Assembly (NCBI GenBank): GCA_963854835.1 | Contig: OY978525.1 | Span: 108,632,917-108,696,916, forward strand | Length of the DNA: 64,000 nucleotides | Reading direction: 5' to 3' | Source: Megamerina dolium | Taxonomy: Eukaryota; Arthropoda; Insecta; Diptera; Megamerinidae | In this document: one piece after another, positions 52,230-64,000 of the stretch | How the letters are laid out: the number at the start of each line of letters is the position of its first letter | Numbering within the stretch: position 1 is the stretch's first letter | Program-made: the position numbers and the translations under genes | The notes under the pieces: generated by a model | Database searches by the model: none | The model's input: only the letters and a program-made list of their open reading frames with translations | What the model was told of the DNA's origin: nothing

Positions 52230-52430
52230 GAATTATTGTCGGAAAAAAGTGCAATAATGTCGAAATTATTTTTATATGAAGACAATGGTTTGCGACTTTT
52301 GCAATTTAAATTTTTGCACAATATCTTTTCGACATTATTGTATAAATGTTTGCAATAATATCGAAGTAAGTTCATCAGTTTATTTCGACATTATTGCACA
52401 AATTTTGCAATATTGTCGAAAAAAAAAATG
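52230..52430. repeat. Alternating inverted copies of a 17-bp word
   Basis: TGCAATAATGTCGAAAT and its reverse complement alternate: direct near 52250, inverted near 52327, direct near 52351, inverted near 52384 and direct near 52408. Neighbouring copies can pair as hairpins, the tightest having the loop ACAAATTT at about 52398-52405. The 8.5-9.2 kb duplication contains related words. Confidence 0.75.
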
Positions 52431-53348
52431 ATTTCAAATTTAATATTTATTCAATATTATCATTAATCTAATTTTCATCAATTTGTTCGTCTTTGTTACA
52501 CATTTTTTCGGCATTAATTCATTCGACATTCATGCACATAGCTGTTAAGTACTTGAAACATCATGTATGACAAAAGGAGCGCTGATAGTCGTAGTATTTG
52601 GAGACCATTCTTGGTTTATTGTGGAACATCTCTTTATAGTCTTTCTCATAGAACCACCTCTATCGATTAGTTAAATTGACTAGATGCTGATTATTGAACG
52701 ATGATGATCTAAAAACATCAAGAGCTCCATCAAATCTTCCTGTACTTGAAGAACTAAACACATTTCTCTCTCATTTTGACATCTGTCACTCGATCACGAC
52801 TTGTCCTATACTAATATATTCCGATTAGCTTATCAACTTAACCCTGGCCTATTTCCTGGCCTCTACGTTCGCTTAAGCAATTTTCTCACCTTTACCATTC
52901 TTCTCGTAGTCTGCATAATTTTTTTGTTTGTTTTTTTTTTCATACCATAAACTTCAACAAGATTATTTCCGCTTAATAGTCGTTCGGTAATAATGATGTT
53001 AGTGATGGTGATAGTGATGGTGTTGCTATGAATAAGTATCAGGCAGTTCCTACATTTAACCATCTAAAATGCTGATTACTGTGAGTTGTACTTTCGAACG
53101 GAAATATCCGTTTCCTTTATTATTGTTATTTCCTTACTATTGAAATTGTACTTCGTACTTCGTATGCATACTGTATATATATATTGAAGTATTTTCTTTT
53201 CACAGTTTCATTCCGTTTTGTTGCCTTTACATGATGATATATACCTATACATAATACCTGCCACCACCCACCTGCTTGCAATTTGCTTGCAGCAATTGCG
53301 TGACCTGTGGCTTTACATTATACCAATTCTGATAAAGATGATGATGAC

Positions 53349-53380
<32 letters not shown>

Positions 53381-54514
53381 CAGCTGTTATTGCCGTTTCT
53401 TGTAATTAACATTTGTATTTTAATTTGCTTGCTGATTTTTGGCATCACCACGTGACCACAATCATACTTGTACAGTACATATACTATATGTACACATGTA
53501 ACAAGTTTGATGAAATTTTATGCTGATTTCCGTTTCATGATTTCAATTTATATTTGTGTTCATCTAAGTGTGCTAGTGTGATGATTGCGCAAATTGTTAA
53601 TATCCGTTCGTAATTAAAAGATGCTACCAAAACGGTAATTTCTTTATTTCAATATTATAGCATGCTTTTAGGCATTTTATGGTATTTTTTGGATTTTGAT
53701 ATTATTGCTCAAGTAGATGAAAGTTCTGAATATGTGGATCTTGGATGTTTTGTCTCTTCAATTGTTTTTAATATTACCTTTTATGGTTTTTCCTTTACAA
53801 CTATTTTTGTATTTTTTTTCATTTAGAAAAAGAAAAACACAAATATTTTCGTGTTCTTTTATATATCACAATAAATTAAAGAGCTTTTACTTTGTTGAAC
53901 ATGTTAAAATCGCATAAATTCTACCTATTGTTGACAATTTTCCACAATTTTCACAAAACCAACTGTAATAACATGTGTGCATGTGTGTGTATTAGTATTT
54001 TTGTCTGCATAACGGCTAATATGGAGTAGTCGTTGGAACACAGAAAACGAAAAATAAATATAAAAAGTATTCATACCTTGAATGAACGAAATAACAAAAA
54101 TAACAACAACAACAACAACAATAACAACAACATATTTAAGAACATTTACAACATGTCGTCGTACTCTAGCTGTAGCAACATATTTGTCAGCCTCATTGGC
54201 GTATTATTTACAATCTCTACTAACCTCACATGGAATTTACGTTATATAGGTGTATTTGTGTGTGTGTGTGTGTGTTTGTCTATAAGTACATAGAGTATGT
54301 CAATAGAAATGCTATGTGGACAGATTAGTCCAGGAATGTTGCAGTTATCTCTGAGGATATTATGAAATATTGTTGTGCAGATAATTTTGTTTCATTTTTC
54401 AAAATATTTCACATGCAGTTGATTAAACGAAATGAAATATCTTGTAAATTAGACTTTTGCTATTCGATTTATATGGAATTTTTTTTTACATTTTTTTAAT
54501 ACTAGGAGCTCATA
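52431..54514. other. AT-rich non-coding DNA
   Basis: No gene recognised. A (GAT)n tract lies at 53338-53380, an (AAC)n tract at about 54100-54131 and a (GT)n tract near 54258-54275. A motif copy, AGCATGCTTTTAGGC, is at 53659-53673. Confidence 0.6.
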
Positions 54515-54783
54515 TACGACGGCGGTCCCAGAACTACCCGTCCTGACAGATACATGGCGGTAGTATTTTGGAAAAAATTTCTTTGCTGAAAAGTGGCAAC
54601 CTTTTAAAACATATATTTTAAATTCCAAGGCGCCACGTTGTTTAGTATTTATTTGGAGCCGTCGAAAGTTAACGACCTTATTGAATTTGTAAACATGGAA
54701 ATAATTGGTCACCGTTATGTAATTCAATACCTTCATGTGAAAGTATTTGAGCATCAATTGGCACTATTGAGCAACGTTACATA
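54515..54783 (+). mobile_element. 5' end of a mariner-like element (truncated)
   Basis: TACGACGGCGGTCCCAGAAC at about 54515 looks like a mariner terminal repeat. It is followed by an untranslated leader and then an ATG at 54695. The frame reads HRYVIQYLHVK, similar to the first helix of mariner transposases (R.VI.YLHLK). Similarity ends near 54783, where unrelated sequence begins. The rest of the element is missing. The minus-strand frame over the same DNA is a shadow. Confidence 0.55.
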
Positions 54784-56616
54784 GGCAAGAAAGGGTATTC
54801 AATCTCCAATAGCATATTTGTGCTGAATACTGTTTGAGGGAAAAATATTAAAATTGTTACTCATAATTATAATTTTAAATATTATAACAACGCTTTCTAC
54901 AATTTAAATTTTTCTCCATACACACCAATTATGTAAAATCAAGTGTTGTGGGATATTTTTGCAAGAACTCTATATATGGATACGATATTAACCCTTCAAA
55001 AGCAATTTATATTTTTGCAAATTTCTGGCATCGATATTAAGTTTGAGCTTTAGCATATCACAGGCTTATAGTAAAATTTTACGAGCAATATTTTTGTGGT
55101 ACATTTTTTATCATTATTCCCTCGTTTTTGGGGTGTTTTTTACGATTTTTTACAAAATGGACAAAAATTACCCATATATGTGGGAGATAGAGGGTTAATA
55201 TGGTTCACAAAAATCTTCCCCATAATTTTCTCCATAAGATTGCTAAACACACCCTATACTTTAGAAGAAAGAATCGCATGATTTCATATACCAATTACCT
55301 GAGACAATGAATCAAATAAGGAAAAACTTAGATTCTTCACTCTCTCCAGAAAAAAATTGCAACTATAACTCTCAAATTGCCGATACATGATATTTATTGT
55401 GCCTCTCCTAGCAGAATTCGTTGTTAGAACCATTTTTGGAGAAAGTTGTTAATTCACGATATTTAATATTGCCATCTGCAAAAGAGAACACATACGACTG
55501 GATCAGTTGTATTGTCCAAATAAGCAAATACAGACTTAGGTTAGACAAAATTTCAGGAAAATGTTCTTCAGTGAGTCAAGTCATATAGTAATAATTGTTC
55601 GAAATTTATTGTAATTGAAGTTGGGCTTAATTGGTCAAGCAGTTACAATAGCACTTTTGTATTATACCTGCCCTGAACTATTCAATCGTAATAAATTGCA
55701 CTTTTATACTAAGGAACATTTCATTTCTTACAGCTAAAGTCATCGCTGAATCGCCATCTGTCCTTGAATAATTTCCTGCTGGGTTAGCGTGAAGCATTGG
55801 CAAACTAGTAAAGCAAACCATATGAAAATATTGTACTGTAGGTACTTACTCGTACATAGTATGAGGTCAAATCAATATCGTACAGCAGCAATGGCAATCG
55901 TTTGTCTTGCAACAAAGTTGATCGTCGTCGTCATTGTTGCTGTTGTTGTTGTTGTTGTGGTTGTTGTTGTTGCTCTTGTCGACTAACTAACATGCAAGCA
56001 CACATGAACATAGCCACAGATGTACACACACACACACACACACATACATACATACATACGTGTCAACTTCATGCAATTTTCATGGTGGCACTAATATACG
56101 AGCCATATACAATACTTATGTATATAGTCGTTGCATGCATACACATACACATACACATACACTAATAGCAGCTGTATATGTATTTGTGTGTGTGAATGTG
56201 TTTATATGAACTAGTTTATAGACAATGTATATGTATGCATGTTATACTCATATCATCCATTCATACACATGTACACGCTCAACAGATTTTGTAGCTAACG
56301 AGCAAACGAAGCAAGCCTGTTTTCGTATGTTGTTTGTGGTTAAAACACAAAAAAAAAAAAAAACAACAACAAAAACGAATAAACAAAAAGAACCAAAGAA
56401 AGCAAAAATTGACCGGCTCAATTGGCGCCATAGCGATAACAGCCAGCAATACAGTAAGCACTACTACTGCATCAATACAGGTGCAAAATGCAAAAACAAC
56501 AATGGCATACCATTTTATTACCAACCAATTTTATTAGAGCATGTTTTTGTGTATATGTTTCTGTCTGTGTGTGTATGTGTTTGAGCACGAGAAGGACATT
56601 GCTGCGTTTCTGTTCT

Positions 56617-56647
<31 letters not shown>

Positions 56648-57282
56648 AATATTTTTCTTCATTTTATAATTCACTGGGCATGGAAGGTCACAGTCAATAC
56701 CCATGCATATAGGAATAGCCACAAAGTTGTTGTTGTTAGAAACGTTGTCGAAAATTGGTGGTGGTAGCATGCATAAATGCACCACAACTTTACAACTGAA
56801 TGGCATAATGCTGTTGTTGAACATTCAACTTATCATGTTTTATGGCTTTTATGATTTTTAAGGATCATCGGTTTCCTATTTTTTTTTTTCGCTTTCATTT
56901 TTTGTAGTTGTTTTTTTGTGTTATTCTTCTTTTCTCTCTTTTAGATTTTTTGCTTTTGTAAAGATGATATGAAAGTAATTGGATGAATTTACAATAAAAA
57001 AAACTTTAAGCATAATTTTAGGCTCTTTGCAACAGAAATCACTTAAATTGATTGTATAAAATGTTTCATAATAACACAAAACTGAATCTGAAGTAAATTA
57101 ATTAATTTGATTAGAGTAGTTAAAATCATGAAGATACAATTAAAATCCATAGAAATACTTCGGATATGAATAATTTGTGTTGAGTTGAACACATCTTGGC
57201 ATATCAAAGCTGCTGACTCGATATTAGGATTCAAATGTATTTACAAATCATAGATTTCTGAAATATCCAGCTAGGAAAGAAC
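54784..57282. other. Non-coding DNA with microsatellites
   Basis: No gene recognised. (GTT)n tracts lie at about 55935-55975 and 56616-56640 and a (CA)n tract at 56023-56044. A motif copy is at 57009-57023. A pyrimidine tract with TTACAG ends at about 55732 and is followed by a locally GC-richer stretch with short open frames of 11-17 codons. Confidence 0.55.
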
Positions 57283-57573
57283 AAAAAAAAAATCAGTCTC
57301 TGCTGGATCCCTGGACACCTAGGAATTCAGAATAATGAATTAGCTGACAAACTCACCAGAAAAGAAAATGCTACGACAATGATTGGGTCAGAAGTTTTTT
57401 TGTGGTATAGGAATAGCAGTATGGCAAGGAGAGTAAAGAGAACAAGTACTATAAAACAGACAGACACTTTTCGTAAGCCACTCAGGGCTAAGATAATTCA
57501 AAATCCAATAAATCTAGTCAATATTCTAATATTTTTAAGTGTAATGGGACTGGATGACATTCTTAAAGCATAG
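57283..57573 (+). pseudogene. LINE RNase H domain remnant
   Basis: The + strand frame from about 57283 reads SLCWIPGHLGIQNNELADKL. This is the conserved WVPGH.GI.GNE.AD.LA block of the RNase H domain at the end of I-, R1- or Jockey-type LINE ORF2 proteins. The frame stays open to the stop at 57571-57573, but similarity fades after about 57400. The reverse transcriptase part is absent. No 3' tail or target-site duplication was found. The clade cannot be fixed from this piece. Confidence 0.78.
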
Positions 57574-57700
57574 CCTCTACCAGAAGAGTGTTGTACAATA
57601 GACCGTACCACCATACAGGCAAATTAAAAAAAGTGCGCCACACACCATCGAATATGAAGTGTTTTTGCAAGCTGATTTCGATAAAAATTTTTTTTTTTTG

Positions 57701-58480
57701 GCCGAACGTAGGGGTTGCCCATTTAAATTTTTCATTATATCATCGGCATTTACTGCCAGATCTTATAGTGTGATATATCGATGTTTTTGTCTCGAAAAGA
57801 GCAATTTCTGCCCCAAAAATCATTAACCTCAAGTGTCCCATTGTAGCATTTACCCACCATATATCAGTTTCTACCACCCTAATGTACCACTCTAATGGCA
57901 AAAAATTAAAGCTCGTAAAAAATTATAAAACTTTTGCTAAGGAAGTATTTTGATTATTCCAGTAGAACTCTTTAAAAAACATGTTTTAATTTTTATTTTG
58001 CCGAACGTAGGGGTCGCCTTTTTAAATTTTTCATCATATCTTCGGCATTTATAGACCGATCTTAAACTATCATATAGCGATATTTTTGTCTCAAGGAGAA
58101 CAATTTTTTGCTGCAACGGTTATTGACCTCAAGTACCCCCTTTTAGTACTTACCCACCCAACAACGGGACAATGTACAATCGATCTTTTAGGTTGCCGTA
58201 CTTTCACACCACATTTATATACAATATTAAAGTATATTAGGAAGTATTTTGATTATTCCAGTAGAACTCTTTACAACACATGTTTTAATTTTTTTTGCCG
58301 AACGTAGGGGTCGCCTTTTTAAATTTTTCATCATATCTTCGACATTTATAGACCGATCTTAAACTATCATATAGCGATATTTTTGTCTCAAGGAGACCAA
58401 GGGTTATTGACCTCAAGTAACCCCTTTTAGTAATTACCCACCCAACAACGGGACAATGTACAATCGATCTTTTAGGTTAT
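57701..58480. repeat. Tandem triplication, period about 298 bp
   Basis: GCCGAACGTAGGGG starts units at 57701, 58000 and 58297. They share CGGCATTTA.....GATCTTA, GATATTTTTGTCTC, GACCTCAAGT and ACTTACCCACC in the same order. Units 2 and 3 are closest to each other and also share ACAACGGGACAATGTACAAT. The third unit is shorter. The repeat is non-coding and starts about 130 bp after the RNase H remnant. Confidence 0.9.
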
Positions 58481-59778
58481 TTGCATCAAGCCCCTATTGA
58501 ATTTTTATGTAAGAGTCGCAGCAAATAGTTTTGCTAAATTCATTGCTAAATCTTACATAATTCTATAATTTTTAAAGCATTTTCTCTTTTTTCTCTCACT
58601 CTCTAATTGAAGTGTTTACCCATCTCATTTCTGGTATTATTCAACTCATTTCTTAAACTTCTTGTTCAACATAAATTTATTGCAAATTCTACCTAATACC
58701 ATCGCGTTCATATACGCACACAAAGAAAATTGTATGTATTGTGCATCTATAGCTTGAAGCTTCTAATTTTTTTTTTTTTTTTTTTTGAAATATCACACAT
58801 GCATGCATACACATGTACATATTACAAGTGTGGCAGTGCTGTTTTGAATCAATTCCATTTTTCATTTCATTTCACACTTCGACTGGCATATAGACTACGA
58901 GTAGATGATGGTGACAAAACAACAATTGCCCTATAGCATTTAAGATATGAGTACGAATACTTACATATGTTATGTATGTATGTACCTATGCTATCATATA
59001 TACATACATACATATTGAATACTTGTGACAAAAGTACAATGACACTTTTCAAAATTGTCGTTATTATTGTTGCAAATCATTTCTTGTTATGCCTGCTGGC
59101 ATATATCATACAAGTATAACTTCTCGACAATAGTTACTAGTACTACATGACAATCAGAATGTCACAATATGGTATATGTATATATATGTACCTACATATA
59201 TTTATAGTTCATAGAAAATAAAAATAAAAAAACACACCAAGCTGACAGAACAAACAAACAATCAGTCATACTTATAAGTAGTTACAAGTACATATTTATA
59301 AAAAAACATGCATCATAGACTCAGAATACCGACCGACATTTATAGCTTCACATGTGTATAGTGTAGTATCACACGCATTTATATGGTTTCTTCAAGTCTC
59401 TGTTGTCTCTGTTGTTGTCGCTACGATTACTGCTGCTGCTGCTGCTGTTCAAAAACAATTGAAAGATTAAAAGAAATTAAATCTCAGTGCGTCTGTACAA
59501 ATTTACATACTATACTATATGTAAATTGATACTTGTATTAGATGAAGAGAAAAAAATAAAAATAAAATAAAATAAGTAGACGATAATAGTAGTATCAACA
59601 GAATATATGCGTAGGCTTGAGAATGAGGAAATATATATTTGTATGTATATGGTAAAAGTATTATTTGATTAAAGCTAATACAGAAATGAGTACAAAATTT
59701 ATACTATGACTTTAATACATGCAGCTAGTATGCTATATATACGAGTACATAAATACAAATGTTCGAAAGATCAAATTA
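58481..59778. other. AT-rich non-coding DNA
   Basis: No gene recognised. A poly-T run lies at 58768-58787 and a (CTG)n tract at about 59431-59449. ACATATGTA-like words are frequent. Confidence 0.6.
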
Positions 59779-60002
59779 ATGAGTGTGTGAATTAGTTACC
59801 GGCCTTTTATGTTACATGGCGCCACATGTAAATGCGATATCATACATGATTATCCGAAATGTCATTTTAAATGAGTCAAAAGTTTTCAATTTAATTCCGC
59901 GCATGATATTTTTTCACAATGGAAAAATTTTAGAATTTGCAAAAAAAAAAAAAACAGCATTTGTGGAAAGTTCTGTTAAGTTAGTTTTTTTTTTTTGCAA
60001 AG

Positions 60003-60930
60003 AAAAGTTCCGCTGAAAGTCATCGTTTGCTTGTGGAATTGTACGGCAACAATTCTCTATCCAATGCACAATGAACGGAGTGATTTGTGGGGCTTCAAAA
60101 ACAGTGATTTTGATATCAAAGACACAGAACGCTCGGGACCGGGGCCGAAAGAGTTTGAAGACGAGGGTTTGGAGACCACATTATGAGGAATAAGAAACTT
60201 CGGCAATTGATTATCCAAGGAAAAATTGCGTTATTAAGACCAGGTATCGGTCGCAAACAACTCTCCTGGCTTAGAAATATACGGCAATGAACGGAAATTC
60301 AAAATATAGAACATCTAATTGATATGGTTAGAAATAGAGATCAGTATCACGATATAATTAGAAGCTTGAAATAATCGATGACAATATTTTACTTACACTA
60401 TTTTTTTTTTTTTTACTATTTTGAAACATTATTATATCTGGAAATTATTACAATTATTATTTAAAATTTTATTTAAAACATTCAAAATTGTATGTAAATT
60501 AAGGTTATGTGATCGCCCACATTCGAAATCGCAAAGTCAAATAAAGAAGAAGAAGAAGAAGAAGAGAGCAATGATCGAGAAACGGCCGAAATATGCCACC
60601 ATATACGAGGCGGTGATTTTTCACCATGACAAAGCACGACCACACATTGCTATTCTGGTCTAAAATTATCTTGCTAATATCCGATGGGTAGTAATAACCC
60701 ACCCGCTTTATAGTCCAGAAGCCTTCAAATTACCACTTGTTCCGGTCCATGCAGAACATCTTTAATGGAATACGCTTCACTTCAGTTACCGAAATCAAAA
60801 ATTGGCTGAATTGGTTTTTGGTCGCAAGCCGGTGAAGTTCTTTTGCGCGATGGAATCCATAAATTGCCAGAAAGATGGGGAAATGTCATAGCTTCTGATG
60901 GACAATACTTTGAGTGGGATGTTTTTTACT
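60003..60930 (+). pseudogene. Broken mariner transposase, N- and C-terminal blocks
   Basis: The N-terminal block (about 60003-60180) includes HRLLVELYGNNSLSN in one frame, then WGFKNSDFDIKDTERSGPGP and KEFEDEGLETTL, which end the helix-turn-helix and linker region. The C-terminal block (about 60567-60930) has MIEKRPKYATIYEAVIFHHD, where HHDKARPHIA carries the second catalytic aspartate, and LPERWGNVIASDGQYFEWD. The part between, with the first catalytic aspartate (GDEKW motif), is missing, and a LINE tail sits in its place. Stops and frameshifts also occur around 60660-60830. Confidence 0.85.
60186..60566 (+). mobile_element. LINE 3'-end fragment nested in mariner
   Basis: Between the two mariner blocks the + strand encodes IIQGKIALLRPGIGRKQLSW, LRNIRQ, a stop, then EHLIDMVRNRDQYHDIIRSL and a stop. 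This matches the C-terminal GK..G.RG.GR...SWL.N.R.W stretch of arthropod LINE ORF2 proteins. An AT-rich 3' UTR follows and ends in (GAA)n at about 60547-60566. A target-site duplication was not identified. The boundaries are approximate, and part of the mariner was lost here. Confidence 0.72.
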
Positions 60931-61254
60931 GAATTCTTAAAAATTAATTATTTTTGAGCACTAAAAATCGGCCGGTTACTAATTCACACACCCAATAGTT
61001 GATCATTAATTTTTTAATTATTCTCAAAACTACAACCATTTAAATTATTAAGTTAAGAGAAAATGGAGTATTTAAGGCTAAGAAATTTAGGCATTGAGTT
61101 GTGACACACGTATTCGTTATGCAAATTCAAGCATATTAATATTTAATAATAGAAAAAAAAATAAAATTGATTTCAAAAAAATGTATAGAAAAATAAAGAA
61201 AAACAATAATAATTAAAAAAGAGAAATAATAAATAAAGTAAAATAAAAATCCAT

Positions 61255-61332
61255 GTCGCGATCCGGGATCGAACCCGTACATGCTAGCAAAGTCAGGTGA
61301 TGGGACGAACATACGGAACACTTGTGCCAATG
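61255..61332 (-). ncRNA. tRNA-like sequence or SINE head (Pol III boxes)
   Basis: The minus strand reads TGGCACAAGTG (A-box-like, about 61330-61320), then about 40 nt later GGTTCGATCCC (B-box, 61277-61267), then GGATCGCGACA and a T-rich stretch. Spacing and order fit a tRNA-type RNA polymerase III promoter. The T-stem pairs poorly and no convincing anticodon arm was found. A tRNA pseudogene or tRNA-derived SINE is therefore more likely than a working tRNA. Confidence 0.35.
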
Positions 61333-62024
61333 TCACATCACAACTTCGATGTGTATAATTAAGTTTTGTATATTTGCTTGTGCTGTCCTTAAATTCAATT
61401 AATGTAAATTAATTGAATTAAGGTAAACAAAGACAAACACATAGAGCCAATATGAGAATTCTTGTATGGTTTAGCATGCGGCTAATAGATAAAGATTATG
61501 ATGAACCAATAAGAATCGAAAAAAAACGACTTTCGTACATGATCGAACAAGTGACATATTAACATGTGCTTCCGCAGTTAGAATCACTATTGAAGCATTT
61601 TTCTTCAGTTGGAAGAATATTGCAACAACGATCCGTTGGGTGATTTATTAGCATCGAGTGTTCTTTTGAAGCAAATTCATCCACAGTGCGCGACAATAAG
61701 AGTTCTTGCCCTAAAGTGAACCCAGCTACGGGTGGCCAAAACTCACTCTAGTGTCGGTAATATTACTGTCTTCTTCCTACAACAAGAGTTTTTTGCTGCC
61801 CTCTTGTTTACCCTGGCTGGCTGAGTGTTACTCCAGCTGGAAATTAAAGGCACGCGTTGCAGAGTCTTTAAAAGCAAAGTTTCTAGATGCTGTGCAGATT
61901 TGTTTACTTCAAATGATAATTTTTTTCTTTTGTCATCATCTATCTCAAACTTTAACTAAACCCTTAAATAACCCTACCATTCTCAAATACTATATTACTT
62001 TATATTTGATATAATATATGACAT

Positions 62025-62066
62025 TAATAAATTTCTTTTATATTTTTCTTTCTTTCCAGGTAATAT
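62025..62066 (+). other. Candidate recursive-splicing ratchet point
   Basis: A strong pyrimidine tract ending CTTTCTTTCCAG at about 62059 is followed at once by GTAATATT. The acceptor half is strong and the donor half is moderate. It is on the same strand as the candidate at 33851, about 28 kb upstream. Confidence 0.35.
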
Positions 62067-64000
62067 TTTGAACCATCTGGACAATGAATTTAAATTAAGC
62101 TGATAGTAAATGATTTCATTAAGGGTATTTATAAAAATATTTTCAATAGTGCTCATTTAAAGATTTAACGATATTTTTCAAATTAAAGCATTCATTTGCA
62201 CCAAATGATATTAGGAGAAACTCAAAAGAATTTTTTTGCACTAAATAAAAGTAAAACCAATCTATTTGAATTATACTAATTAAGGTGGTAACACACTATG
62301 ACAACGATTAATGGCAATTTATTCCTACATACTATCAAAGTCTCATTTATTCTTTGACCAAATGATACACACACTTATTTAGCTGTATTTAGCACGTCGA
62401 CAACATGACGATGAAATTGTAAAGATTAAGTTCTATCGTACTAGTGTATATTGTATCTATCTACATATGAACACATAGCACAGCACAAATCGTATGTGGG
62501 TGTTAATGGCACCACATCAAGTGTTGTCATATTACGCCTACCAATGAAGATACATTGAAAGAAGATCTGCTGCTGCTGTTGCTATTGCTGCTGCTTCTGT
62601 CATTGGCATTGTAATTGAGCATAAATTACAGTATAATGTAGTGAATGCATACAAGCATTCCTGGTAACAATGGCAATGCATCTATAGTAGATGTAGGCTC
62701 TACCTAAATACATACATATGTATGTGGAGACCTTATCTGATGGTGCCTTTTTTATGCAATATGCAATTTTCTGTTCAATTTATTCAAATTGTCTACAATA
62801 TTCCCTTTGCTTCATTTCTATACATATACCATTTGTTTTCTTCTCTTTAAACGACTAACTAGGAATTCTTATTGTCCATGGAATCTCATACTATAGCTTG
62901 ACATTTTATAGAGTCATATAAAATATACAAAATATTATGATATTACACTGAAAATATTTACTAAGTTTGACTAAGATAACTTTCAACTTTACTTTGTTTA
63001 AATTTTACCACAATTTTGTTCAATTTTCTCAGTATTTACTAAATGTTAAATTTCTTTGTAAGGTTGCCTAAAAGTATGCACACAAAAAAGAATTTATGTT
63101 AGGCAATATTCGGGGTCACTTAAAAAAGGTTACTTTCCTCTTGGGTACACTTTGGCAATATTTTTCTACTTAAAAGTAGTACTAAAAAAATTTAAGAGAA
63201 TCACTTAAAAAATGAAATACTTTAAAATATTCTGTTGAATGATTTAATTTCGTTTATGGAATATTTTCACACAAAAAAAAATTTATTTTTACTCTTGTAG
63301 AAGAAAACTCTTTATTAAAGTTATTTGATTGAGCATTTGGTGTTACAATATATTACATATAATTTGTTTTTTATGTATATACTTGTAAAACTTTAGCATA
63401 GTTTTCCAAATTAGACTCTGAATGTGAACAGAAAGTTTCAAAAAATACAACAAAAAAAAACTTTTTTTGCACATTCATCAGTTTTTGCTACATGTACATA
63501 TCTATCATGTATATCTATGTAAATATGCGGGCTAATATTTGTATGCCTCATTCTACTCTATCATCAGAAATACCAGCACCACCATCGCTACCATCATCCC
63601 TACTATTTTTACTCCATTCTAATCGCATCAGCTCGATTGCTATCCCCAATGATGCTTTGAGCATGTTCTTGTGAATGTCTTGTTTACTAATATCCAATTT
63701 TATTATTCTTTCGATGACAATCAATACGATAACCCAAAACCGAAATTTAGAATGTCTCTTAGGCCAACATACATACACATATTAACATTAACTTGCTGTA
63801 TCTATATTCTGAAAATAATATTCCTATACGTACTAGTTACATTGTAATGCATGAAGACGCGTATTTTAGGTCAATATCATAAGAGATTAGACTTCTAAAC
63901 CACAAAATGAAACATACAAATGTGCTTAGAGTGGTGACATATACAATACATATATAAAGGTTTTCAAACACCCACCCAGATGACCCATATAGAGACAATA

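Larger units (their letters stand above)
59779..60995 (+). mobile_element. Decayed mariner transposon interrupted by a LINE fragment
   Basis: The left end GTGTGTGAATTAGTTACCGG (from 59783) and the right end, read inward, GTGTGTGAATTAGTAACCGG (from 60991) are inverted copies extending to 59779 and 60995. TA flanks both (59777-59778 and 60996-60997). The transposase is on the + strand in two blocks separated by foreign sequence. The C-terminal words DGQYFEWDVFY and LPERWGNVIASDG fit the mauritiana/irritans-type mariners. Confidence 0.88.
60998..64000. other. AT-rich non-coding DNA
   Basis: No gene recognised. A palindrome with arms of about 16 bp (CCTTAA.TTCAATTAAT) lies at 61387-61423. The segment 61680-61880 is less AT-rich but unidentified. 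(CTG)n runs occur near 62570-62600. A TTAAGGTGG word lies at about 62279. The motif copy GCCTAAAAGTATGCA lies at 63066-63080. Confidence 0.55.

Noticed and set aside
54449..54757. 102-codon minus-strand frame
   Set aside because: Lies antisense to a mariner-like 5' end; no recognisable domain.

Overview
The window looks like non-coding DNA from an insect, most likely a cyclorrhaphan fly and possibly a tephritid fruit fly. The reasons are very high AT content, abundant short (ACATATGTA)-like, (GTT)n, (GAT)n and (GT)n tracts, and a transposon community of mariner, rosa-like mariner, Tc1, Tigger/pogo, Jockey and RTE-like LINE copies. The species is inference. No host protein-coding gene, rRNA or functional tRNA could be recognised. 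Almost all open frames are chance frames in AT-rich or simple-sequence DNA. The window is therefore either a large intergenic stretch or the inside of a giant intron.

Layout from left to right: a decayed mariner (1255-2469); a small TTAA-flanked element (5195-5433); a 5'-truncated LINE with an 11-bp target-site duplication (6570-8118) whose right junction was later tandemly duplicated; a 373-bp tandem duplication (8521-9239); an array of ~155-bp monomers (12541-13390); a rosa-like mariner (14703-15727); a Jockey-type reverse transcriptase remnant (about 18365-18945); a second rosa-like mariner in the opposite orientation (about 21820-22920); and a ~120-bp-arm inverted repeat (24568-25135).

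The right half holds a well-preserved Tc1-like transposon (31083-32722); a perfect 47-bp hairpin with neighbouring palindromes and a 300-bp tandem duplication (35795-36806); a (TA)n tract followed by an internally deleted Tigger-like transposon (38690-39950); two further arrays of ~155-bp monomers in opposite orientation (44670-45200 and 47090-48070); alternating inverted 17-mers (52230-52430); a mariner 5' end (54515-54783); an RNase H remnant (57283-57573); a 298-bp triplication (57701-58480); and a mariner interrupted by a LINE tail (59779-60995).

Three patterns are not explained by ordinary annotation. First, a 15-bp motif close to GCCTAAAANTATGCT recurs at least 14 times on both strands in otherwise unrelated sequence, six of them between 27.1 and 34.0 kb. 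Second, three separate arrays share a ~155-bp period and a common core. Third, a few pyrimidine tracts end directly in AG|GT, as in recursive-splicing ratchet points, which would fit a giant intron on the + strand. None amounts to a proven new system; each needs a computation that could not be run here.
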